DNA of 64,000 bases from VXPQ01 sp965223485 (lineage in GTDB: Bacteria; Bacteroidota; Rhodothermia; Rhodothermales; VXPQ01). Where the stretch lies: positions 1,922,001-1,986,000 of the forward strand of contig OZ244993.1 in NCBI GenBank assembly GCA_965223485.1, given 5' to 3'. The notes beneath the pieces were generated by a model. It had not been told where the DNA came from, ran no database searches, and worked only from the letters and a program-made list of their open reading frames with translations. Both the position numbers and the translations under genes were made by a program. Shown piece by piece: positions 7,867 through 16,019 of this stretch (positions are counted from its first letter, which is position 1; each line of letters opens with the position of its first letter).

Positions 7867-8889
7867 ATGACCCCCAAAAGATACTGCATCACTCGTTTAC
7901 GATTCGAACCCGTGCGATTTGGAAAAACGTTGTGCCTGATCGTGGCGTTGTGCCTGTCGGCGTGTACTTCCGGGTCCGACGTGGTCGTCATCAAAATGGG
8001 GCACGGCCTCGATGCTTCGCATTCCGTGCATCAGGCCATGATGTATCTCGGCGAACGCCTTGCCGCAAAGTCCGATTCGACGATGCGGGTGGACATATAC
8101 CCCAGCCAGCAACTTGGCACTGAGCGCGAATTACTGGAGCTCCTGCAAATCGGCAGCGTGGGCATGACCAAGGTGTCGTCGGCGGCGCTGGAAGGATTCG
8201 TTCCGGAGTACCAGGTGCTGGGGCTGCCGTATCTCTTCCGGGACGAACGACATCGTTTCGAGGTGTTCTGGGGCAGCGAAGTGGGGCAGGATATTCTTGC
8301 CAGCGGGCAGGAGTTCGGGTTGCGCGGCCTGACCTACTACGATGCCGGCACGCGCAGTTTCTACACGAAGACGCGGCCGGTGCAGGCGCCTGCCGATTTG
8401 CAAGGACTCAAGATCCGGGTTCAGGAAAGTCCGGTCGCCATGCGTATGGTGCAGGCGCTGGGCGGTTCGCCTACGCCGATTGCATGGGGCGAACTCTATA
8501 CGGCGCTTCAGCAGGGCGTGGTGGACGGTGCGGAGAACAATGCCCCATCGTTCTACCTGTCCGGGCATTATGAAGTGTGCAAGTACTACACGCTGGATGC
8601 GCACACCGCCGTGCCCGATGTGGTGCTTGTCAGCATGACACTCTGGAACGATCTGACGGAGCAGCAACGGGAGTGGCTCCAGGAAGCCGCGCTCGAATCG
8701 GCGGAGCGCCAGCGTGAGCTTTGGGCCGAATCCGTGAACGAGTCGCTGGCGGCGGTGCGTGAGGCGGGCGTTGAGATCATCGAGCCGGATATCGGTCCTT
8801 TTGCGGATGGCGTTGCATCGATGTACGAGGCGTACCGGGACGACCCGGTCATCCATGCACTGATCGAGCGCATCCGGGAGGTCAGGTAG
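7867..8889 (+). CDS. dctP: TRAP transporter solute-binding lipoprotein DctP
   Basis: Periplasmic binding subunit of a TRAP transporter, about 340 residues. The start at 7867 (MTPKRYC) gives a basic n-region, a hydrophobic core and a lipobox ending in the Cys of LCLSACTSG, so it is probably lipid-anchored; starts at 7855 or 7810 are possible. DctP features include the conserved Arg in GLKIRVQESPV, the segment ALGGSPTPIAWGELYTALQ, then GVVDGAENN. The Arg normally binds a carboxylate, so an organic or sugar acid is the likely ligand, but the exact one is unknown. It is the first gene of a dctPQM operon, overlapping the next gene by one base. Confidence 0.93.
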   Translation: MTPKRYCITRLRFEPVRFGKTLCLIVALCLSACTSGSDVVVIKMGHGLDASHSVHQAMMYLGERLAAKSDSTMRVDIYPSQQLGTERELLELLQIGSVGMTKVSSAALEGFVPEYQVLGLPYLFRDERHRFEVFWGSEVGQDILASGQEFGLRGLTYYDAGTRSFYTKTRPVQAPADLQGLKIRVQESPVAMRMVQALGGSPTPIAWGELYTALQQGVVDGAENNAPSFYLSGHYEVCKYYTLDAHTAVPDVVLVSMTLWNDLTEQQREWLQEAALESAERQRELWAESVNESLAAVREAGVEIIEPDIGPFADGVASMYEAYRDDPVIHALIERIREVR

Positions 8890-9431
8890 TGGATCCGCTG
8901 CGCCGCATCGTGGACAAAAGCCTTGCGTGGTTTCTGGTTGCGCTGATGGCGCTTGCCATCGTCAACGTGCTGTGGCAGGTGTTTACGCGCTGGGTGCTCA
9001 ACGACCCCAGCGCATGGACGGAAGAATTGGCGCGCTATCTCCTGATCTGGATCGGGCTGATCGGCGCAGGATACGCCGCGGGTAAGAAACTGCACCTTGC
9101 TATCGACCTGCTGCCGAGCGCGTTGCACGGGCGCAGGCGCCGTGCCCTCGAGTTTCTCATTGACGCCATCGTGCTGCTGTTCGCCGTGTTTGTGATGATG
9201 ATCGGCGGAATTCGGCTCATGAGTCTGACGTTGCTCATGGATCAAACGTCTGCCGCGCTGGGCATCCGGCTGGGCTATGTGTATCTGGCTATCCCGCTGA
9301 GCGGTGCGGTGATTGCGTTTTATGCAGTGGTTTCGATCATGGACCGCGTACGCGACGGGATGTCTCCCGAAGCGGGCGAGGCAAGCGCCTCCGACGCGGG
9401 GCATTCCCCGACCGAATACACCATCGACTGA
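8889..9431 (+). CDS. dctQ: TRAP transporter small permease DctQ
   Basis: A 180-residue membrane protein with four hydrophobic segments (about residues 12-32, 50-68, 90-112 and 130-152), the size and layout of DctQ. It starts with GTG at 8889 sharing one base with the TAG of dctP. FTRWVLNDPSAWTEELARY matches the conserved DctQ segment after TM1. DctQ pairs with DctM in the inner membrane, and the complex imports acids in symport with sodium. The 25 C-terminal residues are polar and variable. Confidence 0.92.
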   Translation: MDPLRRIVDKSLAWFLVALMALAIVNVLWQVFTRWVLNDPSAWTEELARYLLIWIGLIGAGYAAGKKLHLAIDLLPSALHGRRRRALEFLIDAIVLLFAVFVMMIGGIRLMSLTLLMDQTSAALGIRLGYVYLAIPLSGAVIAFYAVVSIMDRVRDGMSPEAGEASASDAGHSPTEYTID

Positions 9432-9434
9432 AGC

Positions 9435-10730
9435 ATGGAACTGGCAGGCGTGCTCATACTCGTGGTTGTGTTTCTGGCGCTGCTTCTCGTCGGCGTGCCC
9501 GTCGCGTTCAGCATCGGCGTGGCGACCGTGTGTACGCTGCTTCTGAGCATCCATCCCGGTCCGGCCCTGACGACGACTGCCCAGCGTATGGCCACAGGAC
9601 TCGACAGTTTTGCGCTGCTTGCTATTCCTTTCTTTATCCTTGCAGGACAGATCATGAACCGGGGGGGAATTGCCCGCCGGTTGATCGATTTCGCCAAGAG
9701 CCTGGTGGGTATGCTGCCCGGGGCGCTTGCCCATGTAAATATCGTGGCGGCCATGTTCTTCGGGGCCATCTCCGGCTCGGCGGTGGCGGCGGCGTCCGCC
9801 GTGGGCGGCGTCATGGCGCCGCGCATGGAAGAAGAAGGATACGACCGGGGCTACGGCGCCGCCGTGAACATTACGGCAGCGACCACGGGACTGGTCATTC
9901 CGCCCAGCAACATTCTCATCGTGTATTCGCTGGCAAGTGGCGGGGCGTCCATCGCCGCGCTCTTTCTCGCAGGCTATTTTCCCGGTATTCTGGTGGGCCT
10001 CGCGCTCATGGCGGTGGCCGGCGTCATCGCCTGGCGCAGGAAGTACGCTCGTTCGGACCGGGTGCGCGCAGGTATCGCTGTCCGCAAATTTTTCGATGCG
10101 CTTCCGAGTCTCTTTCTCCTGTTCGTCGTGATCGGCGGCATCGTGGCGGGCGTCTTCACAGCGACCGAAGCGTCCGCTGTGGCCGTGGTCTACGCGCTTG
10201 TACTGGCCCTGCTGTATCGTGAGGTGTCCCTGAAGGATTTGCCGTCCATTCTGCTTCAGTCCGCCTCCACGACGGCTATCGTGATGCTCCTGGTAGGCAC
10301 GTCGATGGGGTTATCCTGGGCGATGTCCTACGAGAACATTCCCCAAAACGTGGCCTCGTCCCTCGTCGCGCTCAGCGACAGCCCGATCGTGATCCTCCTG
10401 ATCATAAACCTCGTGTTGCTTTGCGTGGGCACATTCATGGATATCACGCCGGCGGTGCTCATCTTCACGCCCATTTTTCTGCCTATCGTGACGGCCCTCG
10501 GGATGGACCCCGTTCATTTTGGCATCGTCATTGTCCTGAATCTCTGCGTGGGCATATGCACCCCGCCCGTGGGCACGGTGCTGTTCGTGGGGTGCAGTGT
10601 GGCAGGGGTGCCCATTACGCGGGCAATCCGGCCGCTCATGCCGCTCTACATTGCCATGATCGTGTCGCTTATGATCGTTACGTACGTGCCGGGGCTCAGC
10701 TTGTGGCTTCCCCGGGTATTCGGATTATAA
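9435..10730 (+). CDS. dctM: TRAP transporter large permease DctM
   Basis: A 431-residue, strongly hydrophobic protein with about twelve membrane segments, the expected size for DctM. It starts three bases after the dctQ stop. Family blocks are GVPVAFSIG, LLAIPFFILAGQIMNRGGIARR, FFGAISGSAVAAASAVG and TPPVGTVLFVGC near the C-terminus. It forms the sodium-coupled transport channel of the TRAP system. The operon appears to end here: a GC stem with seven T's overlaps the stop codon (10710-10744). Confidence 0.94.
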   Translation: MELAGVLILVVVFLALLLVGVPVAFSIGVATVCTLLLSIHPGPALTTTAQRMATGLDSFALLAIPFFILAGQIMNRGGIARRLIDFAKSLVGMLPGALAHVNIVAAMFFGAISGSAVAAASAVGGVMAPRMEEEGYDRGYGAAVNITAATTGLVIPPSNILIVYSLASGGASIAALFLAGYFPGILVGLALMAVAGVIAWRRKYARSDRVRAGIAVRKFFDALPSLFLLFVVIGGIVAGVFTATEASAVAVVYALVLALLYREVSLKDLPSILLQSASTTAIVMLLVGTSMGLSWAMSYENIPQNVASSLVALSDSPIVILLIINLVLLCVGTFMDITPAVLIFTPIFLPIVTALGMDPVHFGIVIVLNLCVGICTPPVGTVLFVGCSVAGVPITRAIRPLMPLYIAMIVSLMIVTYVPGLSLWLPRVFGL

Positions 10731-10744
10731 GCCGGGGTTTTTTT
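10710..10744 (+). terminator. intrinsic terminator after dctM
   Basis: CCCCGG at 10710-10715 pairs with CCGGGG at 10732-10737 across a 16-base loop that contains the end of dctM, followed by seven T's (10738-10744). Confidence 0.5.
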
Positions 10745-10749
10745 CCGTT

Positions 10750-10878
10750 ATGGCGCGCCGCGTGGATTGCGATTATGTAGCGCACTTGGTGGCGGAGCAT
10801 CGGATCGACCGTACCGATGGCCGTGAAATGGTCCGGGCCATGGCCGGCGATCTGGCGCGGGATGCATATGGACTATAA
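10750..10878 (+). CDS. possible 42-residue ORF, unknown
   Basis: An open frame of 42 codons with a composition like real coding sequence in this genome (many GCG, CGC, GAT codons), reading MARRVDCDYVAHLVAEH and ending GREMVRAMAGDLARDAYGL. It has no Shine-Dalgarno signal and begins six bases after the T-run of the dctM terminator. Its stop lies in the first unit of the 10-bp tandem repeat. I do not recognise it. It could be a gene remnant whose 3' part was lost where the repeat expanded, or chance. Confidence 0.2.
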   Translation: MARRVDCDYVAHLVAEHRIDRTDGREMVRAMAGDLARDAYGL

Positions 10879-10901
10879 TGGACTATAATGGACTATAATG
10901 G
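10868..10901 (+). repeat. 10-bp tandem repeat, about 3.4 copies
   Basis: ATGGACTATA repeated three times plus ATGG. Each unit junction creates TATAATGG, so three TATAAT hexamers are spaced by exactly one helical turn, 95-125 bp before the DUF1080 gene. Such short perfect repeats can change copy number by slippage. Confidence 0.95.
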
Positions 10902-10995
10902 CATTTTGCACCTTGTATATGGCTATCAGGGAAGGTAGATTGCACGCTCCGGCGCCTGGATTCACCGGCAACCCATAACCAATCCGTTCTCCATC

Positions 10996-11838
10996 ATGGC
11001 ACGTACTGTTCCGATCCCTGCAACAGCACCCCGAAACGCCGCCCTGCCGCGTACCCTTCCGGTTTTTGCGGCGCTGCTGGTTCTCGCCCTCGGTTTTTCC
11101 GCTTGCTCCGGTGCGGACGCAGAAGCTCCCGGCGCCGGGAAGTATGCTGACGAAGCCTTCTCCTCTGACATATCCCCGGACGATTGGCGCCCGCTTTTCG
11201 ATGGGGAAACCCTGAATGGATGGATCGGGCTTGGCCGCGATGCGGTCCCTGAAGGCCATTGGCAAGTGATGGACGGGACCATCCGGAAGGTAGCTTCAGG
11301 GAACGTTCCGGTAGCCGAGGACGGCCAGCCGCTTGTGGGCGGCGACCTTATGACTACGGATACATTCGGGGATTTCGAGTTCGCCTTCGAATGGAAGGTG
11401 GCCGAAGGGGCAAACGGCGGGGTCAAGTATAATGTCTCCGAGGAATTGTCCACCTCCCACCTGCCGAGGTATGCGGCCCTCGGATTCGAATACCAGGTAC
11501 TCGACGATGAGCGGCATCCCGACGGCGCCTTGCCTTCTCACCAGGCCGGGGCGCTGTACGACATGATTCCGGCAGGGGACGCCAAGGCGCTGAAACCGGT
11601 CGGAGAGTGGAACGAGAGCCGCATCGTGTTTTCGGGCATGCATGGCGAGCACTGGCTGAACGGCGTCATGGTGGTCGAGTACGACATGGACAGCCCGCGC
11701 TTCGATTCGCTCCTTGCCGCCAGCAAGTATGCGGATATCGAGGGATTTGCCGATCGCCGCGCCGGACATATCGTTCTGCAGGATCATGGCGACGACGTAT
11801 GGTTTCGGAACCTCCGAATCCAGGAGATAGGGGAGTAG
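10996..11838 (+). CDS. DUF1080 (3-keto-disaccharide hydrolase-like) lipoprotein
   Basis: A 280-residue protein with a lipoprotein signal (hydrophobic residues 22-36, lipobox GFSACSG) and one DUF1080 domain, a concanavalin-like beta-sandwich. Typical features are the start WRPLFDGETLNGWIG, the segment FEWKVAEGANGGVKYN, EYQVLDDERHPD and IVLQDHGDDVWFRNLRI at the end. Members act on or bind sugars; some hydrolyse 3-keto-glycosides in partnership with Gfo/Idh-type oxidoreductases. Two exported oxidoreductases of that family are elsewhere in this window, so a shared pathway is possible but not shown. It probably sits in a membrane facing the periplasm. It is monocistronic, ending at the hairpin at 11838. 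Confidence 0.92.
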   Translation: MARTVPIPATAPRNAALPRTLPVFAALLVLALGFSACSGADAEAPGAGKYADEAFSSDISPDDWRPLFDGETLNGWIGLGRDAVPEGHWQVMDGTIRKVASGNVPVAEDGQPLVGGDLMTTDTFGDFEFAFEWKVAEGANGGVKYNVSEELSTSHLPRYAALGFEYQVLDDERHPDGALPSHQAGALYDMIPAGDAKALKPVGEWNESRIVFSGMHGEHWLNGVMVVEYDMDSPRFDSLLAASKYADIEGFADRRAGHIVLQDHGDDVWFRNLRIQEIGE

Positions 11839-11869
11839 GCGCCTTCTGCACCCGGGCGCCGCGGTTTTT
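11838..11869 (+). terminator. intrinsic terminator after DUF1080 gene
   Basis: GGCGCC at 11838-11843 pairs with GGCGCC at 11855-11860 over an 11-base loop, then GCGG and five T's. The stem starts on the last base of the stop codon. Confidence 0.5.
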
Positions 11870-11943
11870 CAATGCTCGGGTTCACTTTGTACTGGATCCG
11901 TTCCGGTCCGCGAGCAGGCAGGCTTTTGTTCTATGTCTGTCGC

Positions 11944-11974
11944 TTGATAGGCGTATTGCGATAGCGTATTCTTT
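11944..11974 (+). promoter_or_regulatory. candidate promoter of SNF symporter
   Basis: TTG at 11944-11946, 20 bp, then TATTCTTT at 11967-11974, a partial fit to the Bacteroidota promoter layout 44 bp before the start codon. Confidence 0.3.
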
Positions 11975-12017
11975 ATCCGTCCGTCCGGTCTTTACGCGCA
12001 AATCCTGAGCAACCTGC

Positions 12018-13403
12018 ATGGAAACGCAAAAACGCGACGCCTGGAGTTCTAATTTCGGTCTCGTTCTGGCCGCCACCGGCAGCGCCATTGGACTTGGCAA
12101 CCTGTGGAAATTTCCTTTTATCACCTGGGAGAACAACGGCGGCGCTTTTGTCATCGTGTACCTTGCGTGCATCGTGGCCGTAGGGCTGCCCATTATGATG
12201 GCCGAGTTGCTCATAGGGCGTCGGAGCCAGAAGAGCATCGTAGGGGCGCTCAGGGACGCGGGCGGTCCGGCCTGGAAGCTTGTGGGTGGATGGGGCGTGT
12301 TATGCGGATTCATACTGCTCAGCTATTACACGGTCATCGCCGGCTGGTCGCTTTTCTATTTTTGGCAATCCATCGGGTGGACATTCGGCGGTTTTCCGGC
12401 GGACCTTTCTGCCGGGGATCTCTTTGGCGCACAGGCTAGCGACACATGGCTCCAGCTCATGCTTTCGCTTCTGTTCAGCGTCGCCACGATCGGGGTCGTT
12501 TATTTCGGCGTGCAGAAGGGCATCGAGCGGGTGGCGAAAATCCTTTTGCCTATGCTTTTCGCCATTCTCGTTCTGCTCCTTGTCAGCGCCCTCGGCATGA
12601 GCGGTTCGGGCGAAGCTTTAAAGTTTATCTTCGAGCCCCGCTTTGGCGAACTCGAATGGAGTGGCGTTCTGGAGGCGCTCGGCCACTCGTTCTTCACGCT
12701 TTCGCTGGGCATGGGCACCATGATTGCGTACGGTTCCTACATTTCGCGCAAACAATCCATCGTAAAGTCTGCGGGGGCCATTGTCGCCTTCGACACGTTG
12801 ATTGCGCTGGTCGCCACGGTCATCATGTTCTCGGTGATCTTTTCGGTGGCCGGGTTGAGCGAGGAGGTGGGCCAATCCACGGTGGGGATGCTCTTTATTT
12901 CGCTCCCCGAGCTGTTCTATACCGAGATACCCTTTGGGATCGTGCTGGGGCCGCTGTTCTACGTGCTGGTGGCGCTGGCGGCGCTCACCTCAACTATTTC
13001 CCTGCTGGAAGTGGAGACCAGTTACCTGATTGACGAGCGCGGCATGAAACGCCAGAAGGCCGTGATCGTGTCGGGCGGCGCCATCTTCGTGTTCACGGTT
13101 TTTGCGGTGCTGTCGTTCGGTTCCACGCCGGTTTTTTCGACGATGGTGGCCTTCGGGAAGACAGGCTGGTTCAGCATCGCCGACCACTTCGTTTCGAACT
13201 GGATGCTGCCTACCGGCGGGTTGGCGGTAGCGATTGCAGCAGGCTGGTTCATGACGCGCAAGGCTACGGAAGACGAACTGGTGGATGGCAATCATCCCGA
13301 CTGGTTCCGTTACGGGGCGTGGCGGTTTTTCATCCGCTATGTGGCCCCGGTGGCGGTACTGGCGATTATCGTCGCGGTGATCTGGGGCGGGGACTTCAGT
13401 TAG
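12018..13403 (+). CDS. sodium-dependent transporter, SLC6/SNF family
   Basis: A 461-residue membrane protein of the neurotransmitter:sodium symporter family (LeuT-like), with eleven to twelve hydrophobic segments. TM1 carries the family signature FGLVLAATGSAIGLGNLWKF with the unwound, sodium-binding region, followed by GGAFVIVYL and PIMMAELLIGRRS. TM6 is FFTLSLGMGTMIAYGSY and TM8 TSTISLLEVETSYLID. Bacterial members import amino acids or similar amines with sodium; the substrate here is unknown. It is transcribed alone and converges on the nucleoside hydrolase gene. Confidence 0.94.
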   Translation: METQKRDAWSSNFGLVLAATGSAIGLGNLWKFPFITWENNGGAFVIVYLACIVAVGLPIMMAELLIGRRSQKSIVGALRDAGGPAWKLVGGWGVLCGFILLSYYTVIAGWSLFYFWQSIGWTFGGFPADLSAGDLFGAQASDTWLQLMLSLLFSVATIGVVYFGVQKGIERVAKILLPMLFAILVLLLVSALGMSGSGEALKFIFEPRFGELEWSGVLEALGHSFFTLSLGMGTMIAYGSYISRKQSIVKSAGAIVAFDTLIALVATVIMFSVIFSVAGLSEEVGQSTVGMLFISLPELFYTEIPFGIVLGPLFYVLVALAALTSTISLLEVETSYLIDERGMKRQKAVIVSGGAIFVFTVFAVLSFGSTPVFSTMVAFGKTGWFSIADHFVSNWMLPTGGLAVAIAAGWFMTRKATEDELVDGNHPDWFRYGAWRFFIRYVAPVAVLAIIVAVIWGGDFS

Positions 13404-13527
13404 GGCGCGGCTGCAATCGTTAGGCCACAGGCATTCGAAGAGCCGGGCTTTCCGGCACGAGCTTTACAAAACATCATCGCGCTTTACAAAACGCCATTGC
13501 ACGGGGATTTATAAACGAGTTCCTACC
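13404..13527. other. convergent intergenic region with hairpin and direct repeats
   Basis: GCCGG at 13442-13446 pairs with CCGGC at 13452-13456 over GCTTT. Two copies of GCTTTACAAAAC follow at 13461-13472 and 13481-13492, exactly 20 bp apart. No gene is visible. The hairpin may help end transcription from either side; the role of the repeats is unknown. Confidence 0.7.
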
Positions 13528-14475
13528 TCACCCGCACACCACCTCCAGAAAAAGCTCCAGAAACCGTTCGGCTGCCACCTCCATGGCTACCTGCACGGTG
13601 GGTGCGTCCGATGTGCTGTCTACCGGCTCTGCGGTCATCATGCCTCTGGTAGATCCTTGTTCGCCCACCACCTCGCAAACCATTCGTTGCGTACGGATCA
13701 GGCTCGGATCGATGGCGGCGCCCACGGCAAGCGGATCGTGCAAGGGGCATGCATCGCGCCCGCGCCGCTGCATAGCGAAATCAAAGTACGGCCCGGTTGC
13801 ATCGAAGAGAAACCGGCGCAGTTTGCCTTCCTCCATGGACGCAAGGCGCTCATGAAAGCGAGGGCGGGAAAGGAGTGTCTGTTCCGTCACGTTCAGCCCG
13901 ACCACCGTAACGGGCAGGCCGGATCGGATCACGGCATGGGCCGCATACGGATCGGCGTAGAAGTTGAATTCGGCGCGTGACGTTACGTTGCCCCGCCCAT
14001 CGCCGGAGCCGCCCATGACGACGATTTCGCGAATGTTCGCCAGGGCCGCGGGGTCCCGTTCGAGGGCCATGGCTACATTCGTAAGCGGTCCGAGCGTGAT
14101 CAGTGTGAGTTCCCCCGGGTGACGCCGGGCCAAATCCAGGATGGCCTCAACGGCATGGGCGTTCTCGGTCTGCAAATGTTGCACGGGCCAGGCTTCCGAC
14201 ACGCCGCCGACGCCATCCGCCCCATGCACATGCTCGGCCCGCGTTACGGGAGGGCTGATCGGCTCGGCGCATCCCCTGAAAACGGGCGGCGGCTCTACCT
14301 CTACAGCTTCGAGGATGCGCAGGGCATTCGCCGTGCAGGCATCGACCGAAACATTTCCGGCTACGACCGTGATCGCTCGTACGTCCAGCACCGGTGAGCG
14401 CAGCGCCAACACGAGCGCAAGCAGATCGTCCAGGCCGGGATCGGTGTCTATGAGGACGGGTTTGGAGGCAGGCAT
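13528..14475 (-). CDS. inosine/uridine-preferring nucleoside hydrolase
   Basis: A 315-residue member of the IUNH family, which cleaves the N-glycosidic bond of ribonucleosides to base and ribose. The start at 14475 (MPASKPVLIDTDPGLDD) is chosen because it puts the calcium-binding DTDPGLDD motif at residues 10-17, as usual; a longer frame to 14541 would add an unrelated stretch. Other family features are LGPLTNVAMAL, VMGGSGDGRGN, EFNFYADPYAA and the final metal ligand in LHDPLAVG. It has no signal peptide and is cytoplasmic. It fits a purine salvage theme with the lost NCS2 permease at 4.1-4.7 kb. Confidence 0.95.
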   Translation of the reverse strand: MPASKPVLIDTDPGLDDLLALVLALRSPVLDVRAITVVAGNVSVDACTANALRILEAVEVEPPPVFRGCAEPISPPVTRAEHVHGADGVGGVSEAWPVQHLQTENAHAVEAILDLARRHPGELTLITLGPLTNVAMALERDPAALANIREIVVMGGSGDGRGNVTSRAEFNFYADPYAAHAVIRSGLPVTVVGLNVTEQTLLSRPRFHERLASMEEGKLRRFLFDATGPYFDFAMQRRGRDACPLHDPLAVGAAIDPSLIRTQRMVCEVVGEQGSTRGMMTAEPVDSTSDAPTVQVAMEVAAERFLELFLEVVCG

Positions 14476-14647
14476 TACGCGAAAACAGGATTCGTTACGG
14501 CCCAGGGCGGTATTCAGGTTCCATAATACGGCCGATTGCAAGGTTGATCCGCGGCCGAAATCATACGGTGCGACAGGTCAAACAGCAGCCCTTCCGGTTC
14601 GATCCATCATGCACGCTGCCTGTTGCCCAAATCCCGGATACAAAGTG
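14476..14647. other. divergent intergenic region
   Basis: Upstream region of the nucleoside hydrolase and TPR lipoprotein genes. Apart from the plus-strand promoter candidate that follows at 14648, I see no gene or clear structure. Confidence 0.5.
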
Positions 14648-14678
14648 TTGTATGAGGCAAATAAAGATCGTACATTCC
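14648..14678 (+). promoter_or_regulatory. candidate promoter of TPR lipoprotein gene
   Basis: TTG at 14648-14650, 20 bp, then TACATTCC at 14671-14678, 55 bp before the start codon. The decamer TCGTACATTC at 14668 is identical to that before the oxidoreductase gene at 2324. Confidence 0.4.
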
Positions 14679-14733
14679 AAAATCCACGTTGTATTCCGTC
14701 CAAACCAGCGTTGCGAACCCACTGTACGGCGCC

Positions 14734-15939
14734 ATGAAAAGAACAAAGACTGCTGTCCTTCTTGCCTGCATCATGGGTGCTTTCCTGTGGATGGCCCCCG
14801 GTTGCTCCAGCGACCCGAACGTTGAGGGCGCCAAGCTCGATCTGCGCAACAGGGACTTCGACCGGGCGCTTGAGAACATTGCCGAAGCCCTTGCGCGTGA
14901 CCCCGATAATGCCGAAGCCCTTGAATTGAAGGGTCAGGTCCTCCAGGCACAGTCAGCTGAGACCTCCGATCCCGCAGAATACATGGGGATGATTCATGAA
15001 ATGCTTGACGCGTATGATGCGGCGATGGCAGCCGATCCCGGCCTCGACAATGCGGTCTCGCGTTCCCGGATCATGGCGTATGCCGATGTATTCCGTAAAG
15101 GTATCCAGGCATTCAACCGCGCTACGGAGAACCCCGACGAATTCGGAGTGGCGGCGGAATATTTCGGACTTGCCTCCGAGATCATGCCTGATTCGTCCGG
15201 TCCCTATGTCAACCAGGCGTTTGCCCTCCTGAACGTCGGCATGGAAGACGATGCGATTGCCCCGCTCGAAATGGCGATTGAAAAGGGCGATAGCCAGAGA
15301 AACACGTTCCTTTTCCTCGGGGATATTTACAATCGCCAGGGCAATATGGACAAGGCAATGGAAGTTTTTAGCCAAGCGGCGGAGTTATACCCCGAGGATG
15401 CCGACATTCAGTCCCAACTCCTGAATCTGTACGTACAGACAGGTCGGGCGGAAGAGGCGATGGCGGAATACCAGGCGGCGGTAGACCAGGACCCCAATAA
15501 TGAGATGCTCTTGTATAATTACGGCTCCCTGTTGCTTGAAGCGGAACAGTTCGACGAGGCGATTCACTATCTCGGTCGTGCTGCAGAGGTCAGTCCCGAC
15601 TATGCCAACGCGCATTACAACCTCGGAGCAGCTTATATCAACAAGGCTGTCATGCTGGCTGAGCAGATCAGCGGGATGGACGATGCCCTGAGGGAGGAAC
15701 GGGACAATCTCGAGGACGATGAGATTGCCGCGCGCGAGAGCGAAATGGATGCGCTGGCGGAGGAACGGCGCGGTCTGTTCGGCGCGGCGATTCCGTATCT
15801 CGAGATAGCGAAAGGTCTTGTGGATGCTGATGCCGCCGATCCAACCGGTGTTTGTCAGGCCCTCTACACCTCCTATGTGCAAACGAACCAAATGGATATG
15901 GTAGAAACGGTTGCCGATTGTGCGGGATACGGCAACTGA
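14734..15939 (+). CDS. tetratricopeptide repeat lipoprotein
   Basis: A 401-residue lipoprotein: signal peptide from MKRTKTAVLLACIMG and lipobox WMAPGCSS, which supports the start at 14734. The rest is almost all helical repeats; TPR-like units are visible at LDLRNRDFDRALENIAEAL, GPYVNQAFALLNVGMEDDA, TFLFLGDIYNRQGNMDKAM, IQSQLLNLYVQTGRAEEAM, LLYNYGSLLLEAEQFDEAI and ANAHYNLGAAYINKA. An acidic coiled-coil-like insertion (EERDNLEDDEIAARESE) precedes the last unit. Such proteins serve as scaffolds for other envelope proteins; the partner is unknown. A strong terminator follows, so it is probably a single-gene unit. Confidence 0.9.
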   Translation: MKRTKTAVLLACIMGAFLWMAPGCSSDPNVEGAKLDLRNRDFDRALENIAEALARDPDNAEALELKGQVLQAQSAETSDPAEYMGMIHEMLDAYDAAMAADPGLDNAVSRSRIMAYADVFRKGIQAFNRATENPDEFGVAAEYFGLASEIMPDSSGPYVNQAFALLNVGMEDDAIAPLEMAIEKGDSQRNTFLFLGDIYNRQGNMDKAMEVFSQAAELYPEDADIQSQLLNLYVQTGRAEEAMAEYQAAVDQDPNNEMLLYNYGSLLLEAEQFDEAIHYLGRAAEVSPDYANAHYNLGAAYINKAVMLAEQISGMDDALREERDNLEDDEIAARESEMDALAEERRGLFGAAIPYLEIAKGLVDADAADPTGVCQALYTSYVQTNQMDMVETVADCAGYGN

Positions 15940-15971
15940 CCTCTCCGCATCTTTTTCCGAGACTCACGGAG

Positions 15972-16010
15972 CCCGGACCTGGATATCAGGTTCGGGTTCT
16001 TTCTTTTTGC
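15972..16010 (+). terminator. intrinsic terminator after TPR gene
   Basis: A 10-bp stem (CCCGGACCTG at 15972-15981 with CAGGTTCGGG at 15987-15996, one G-U pair, loop GATAT) is followed by TTCTTTCTTTTTG. This is the clearest terminator in the window. Confidence 0.85.
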
Positions 16011-16019
16011 AAAATTGCC

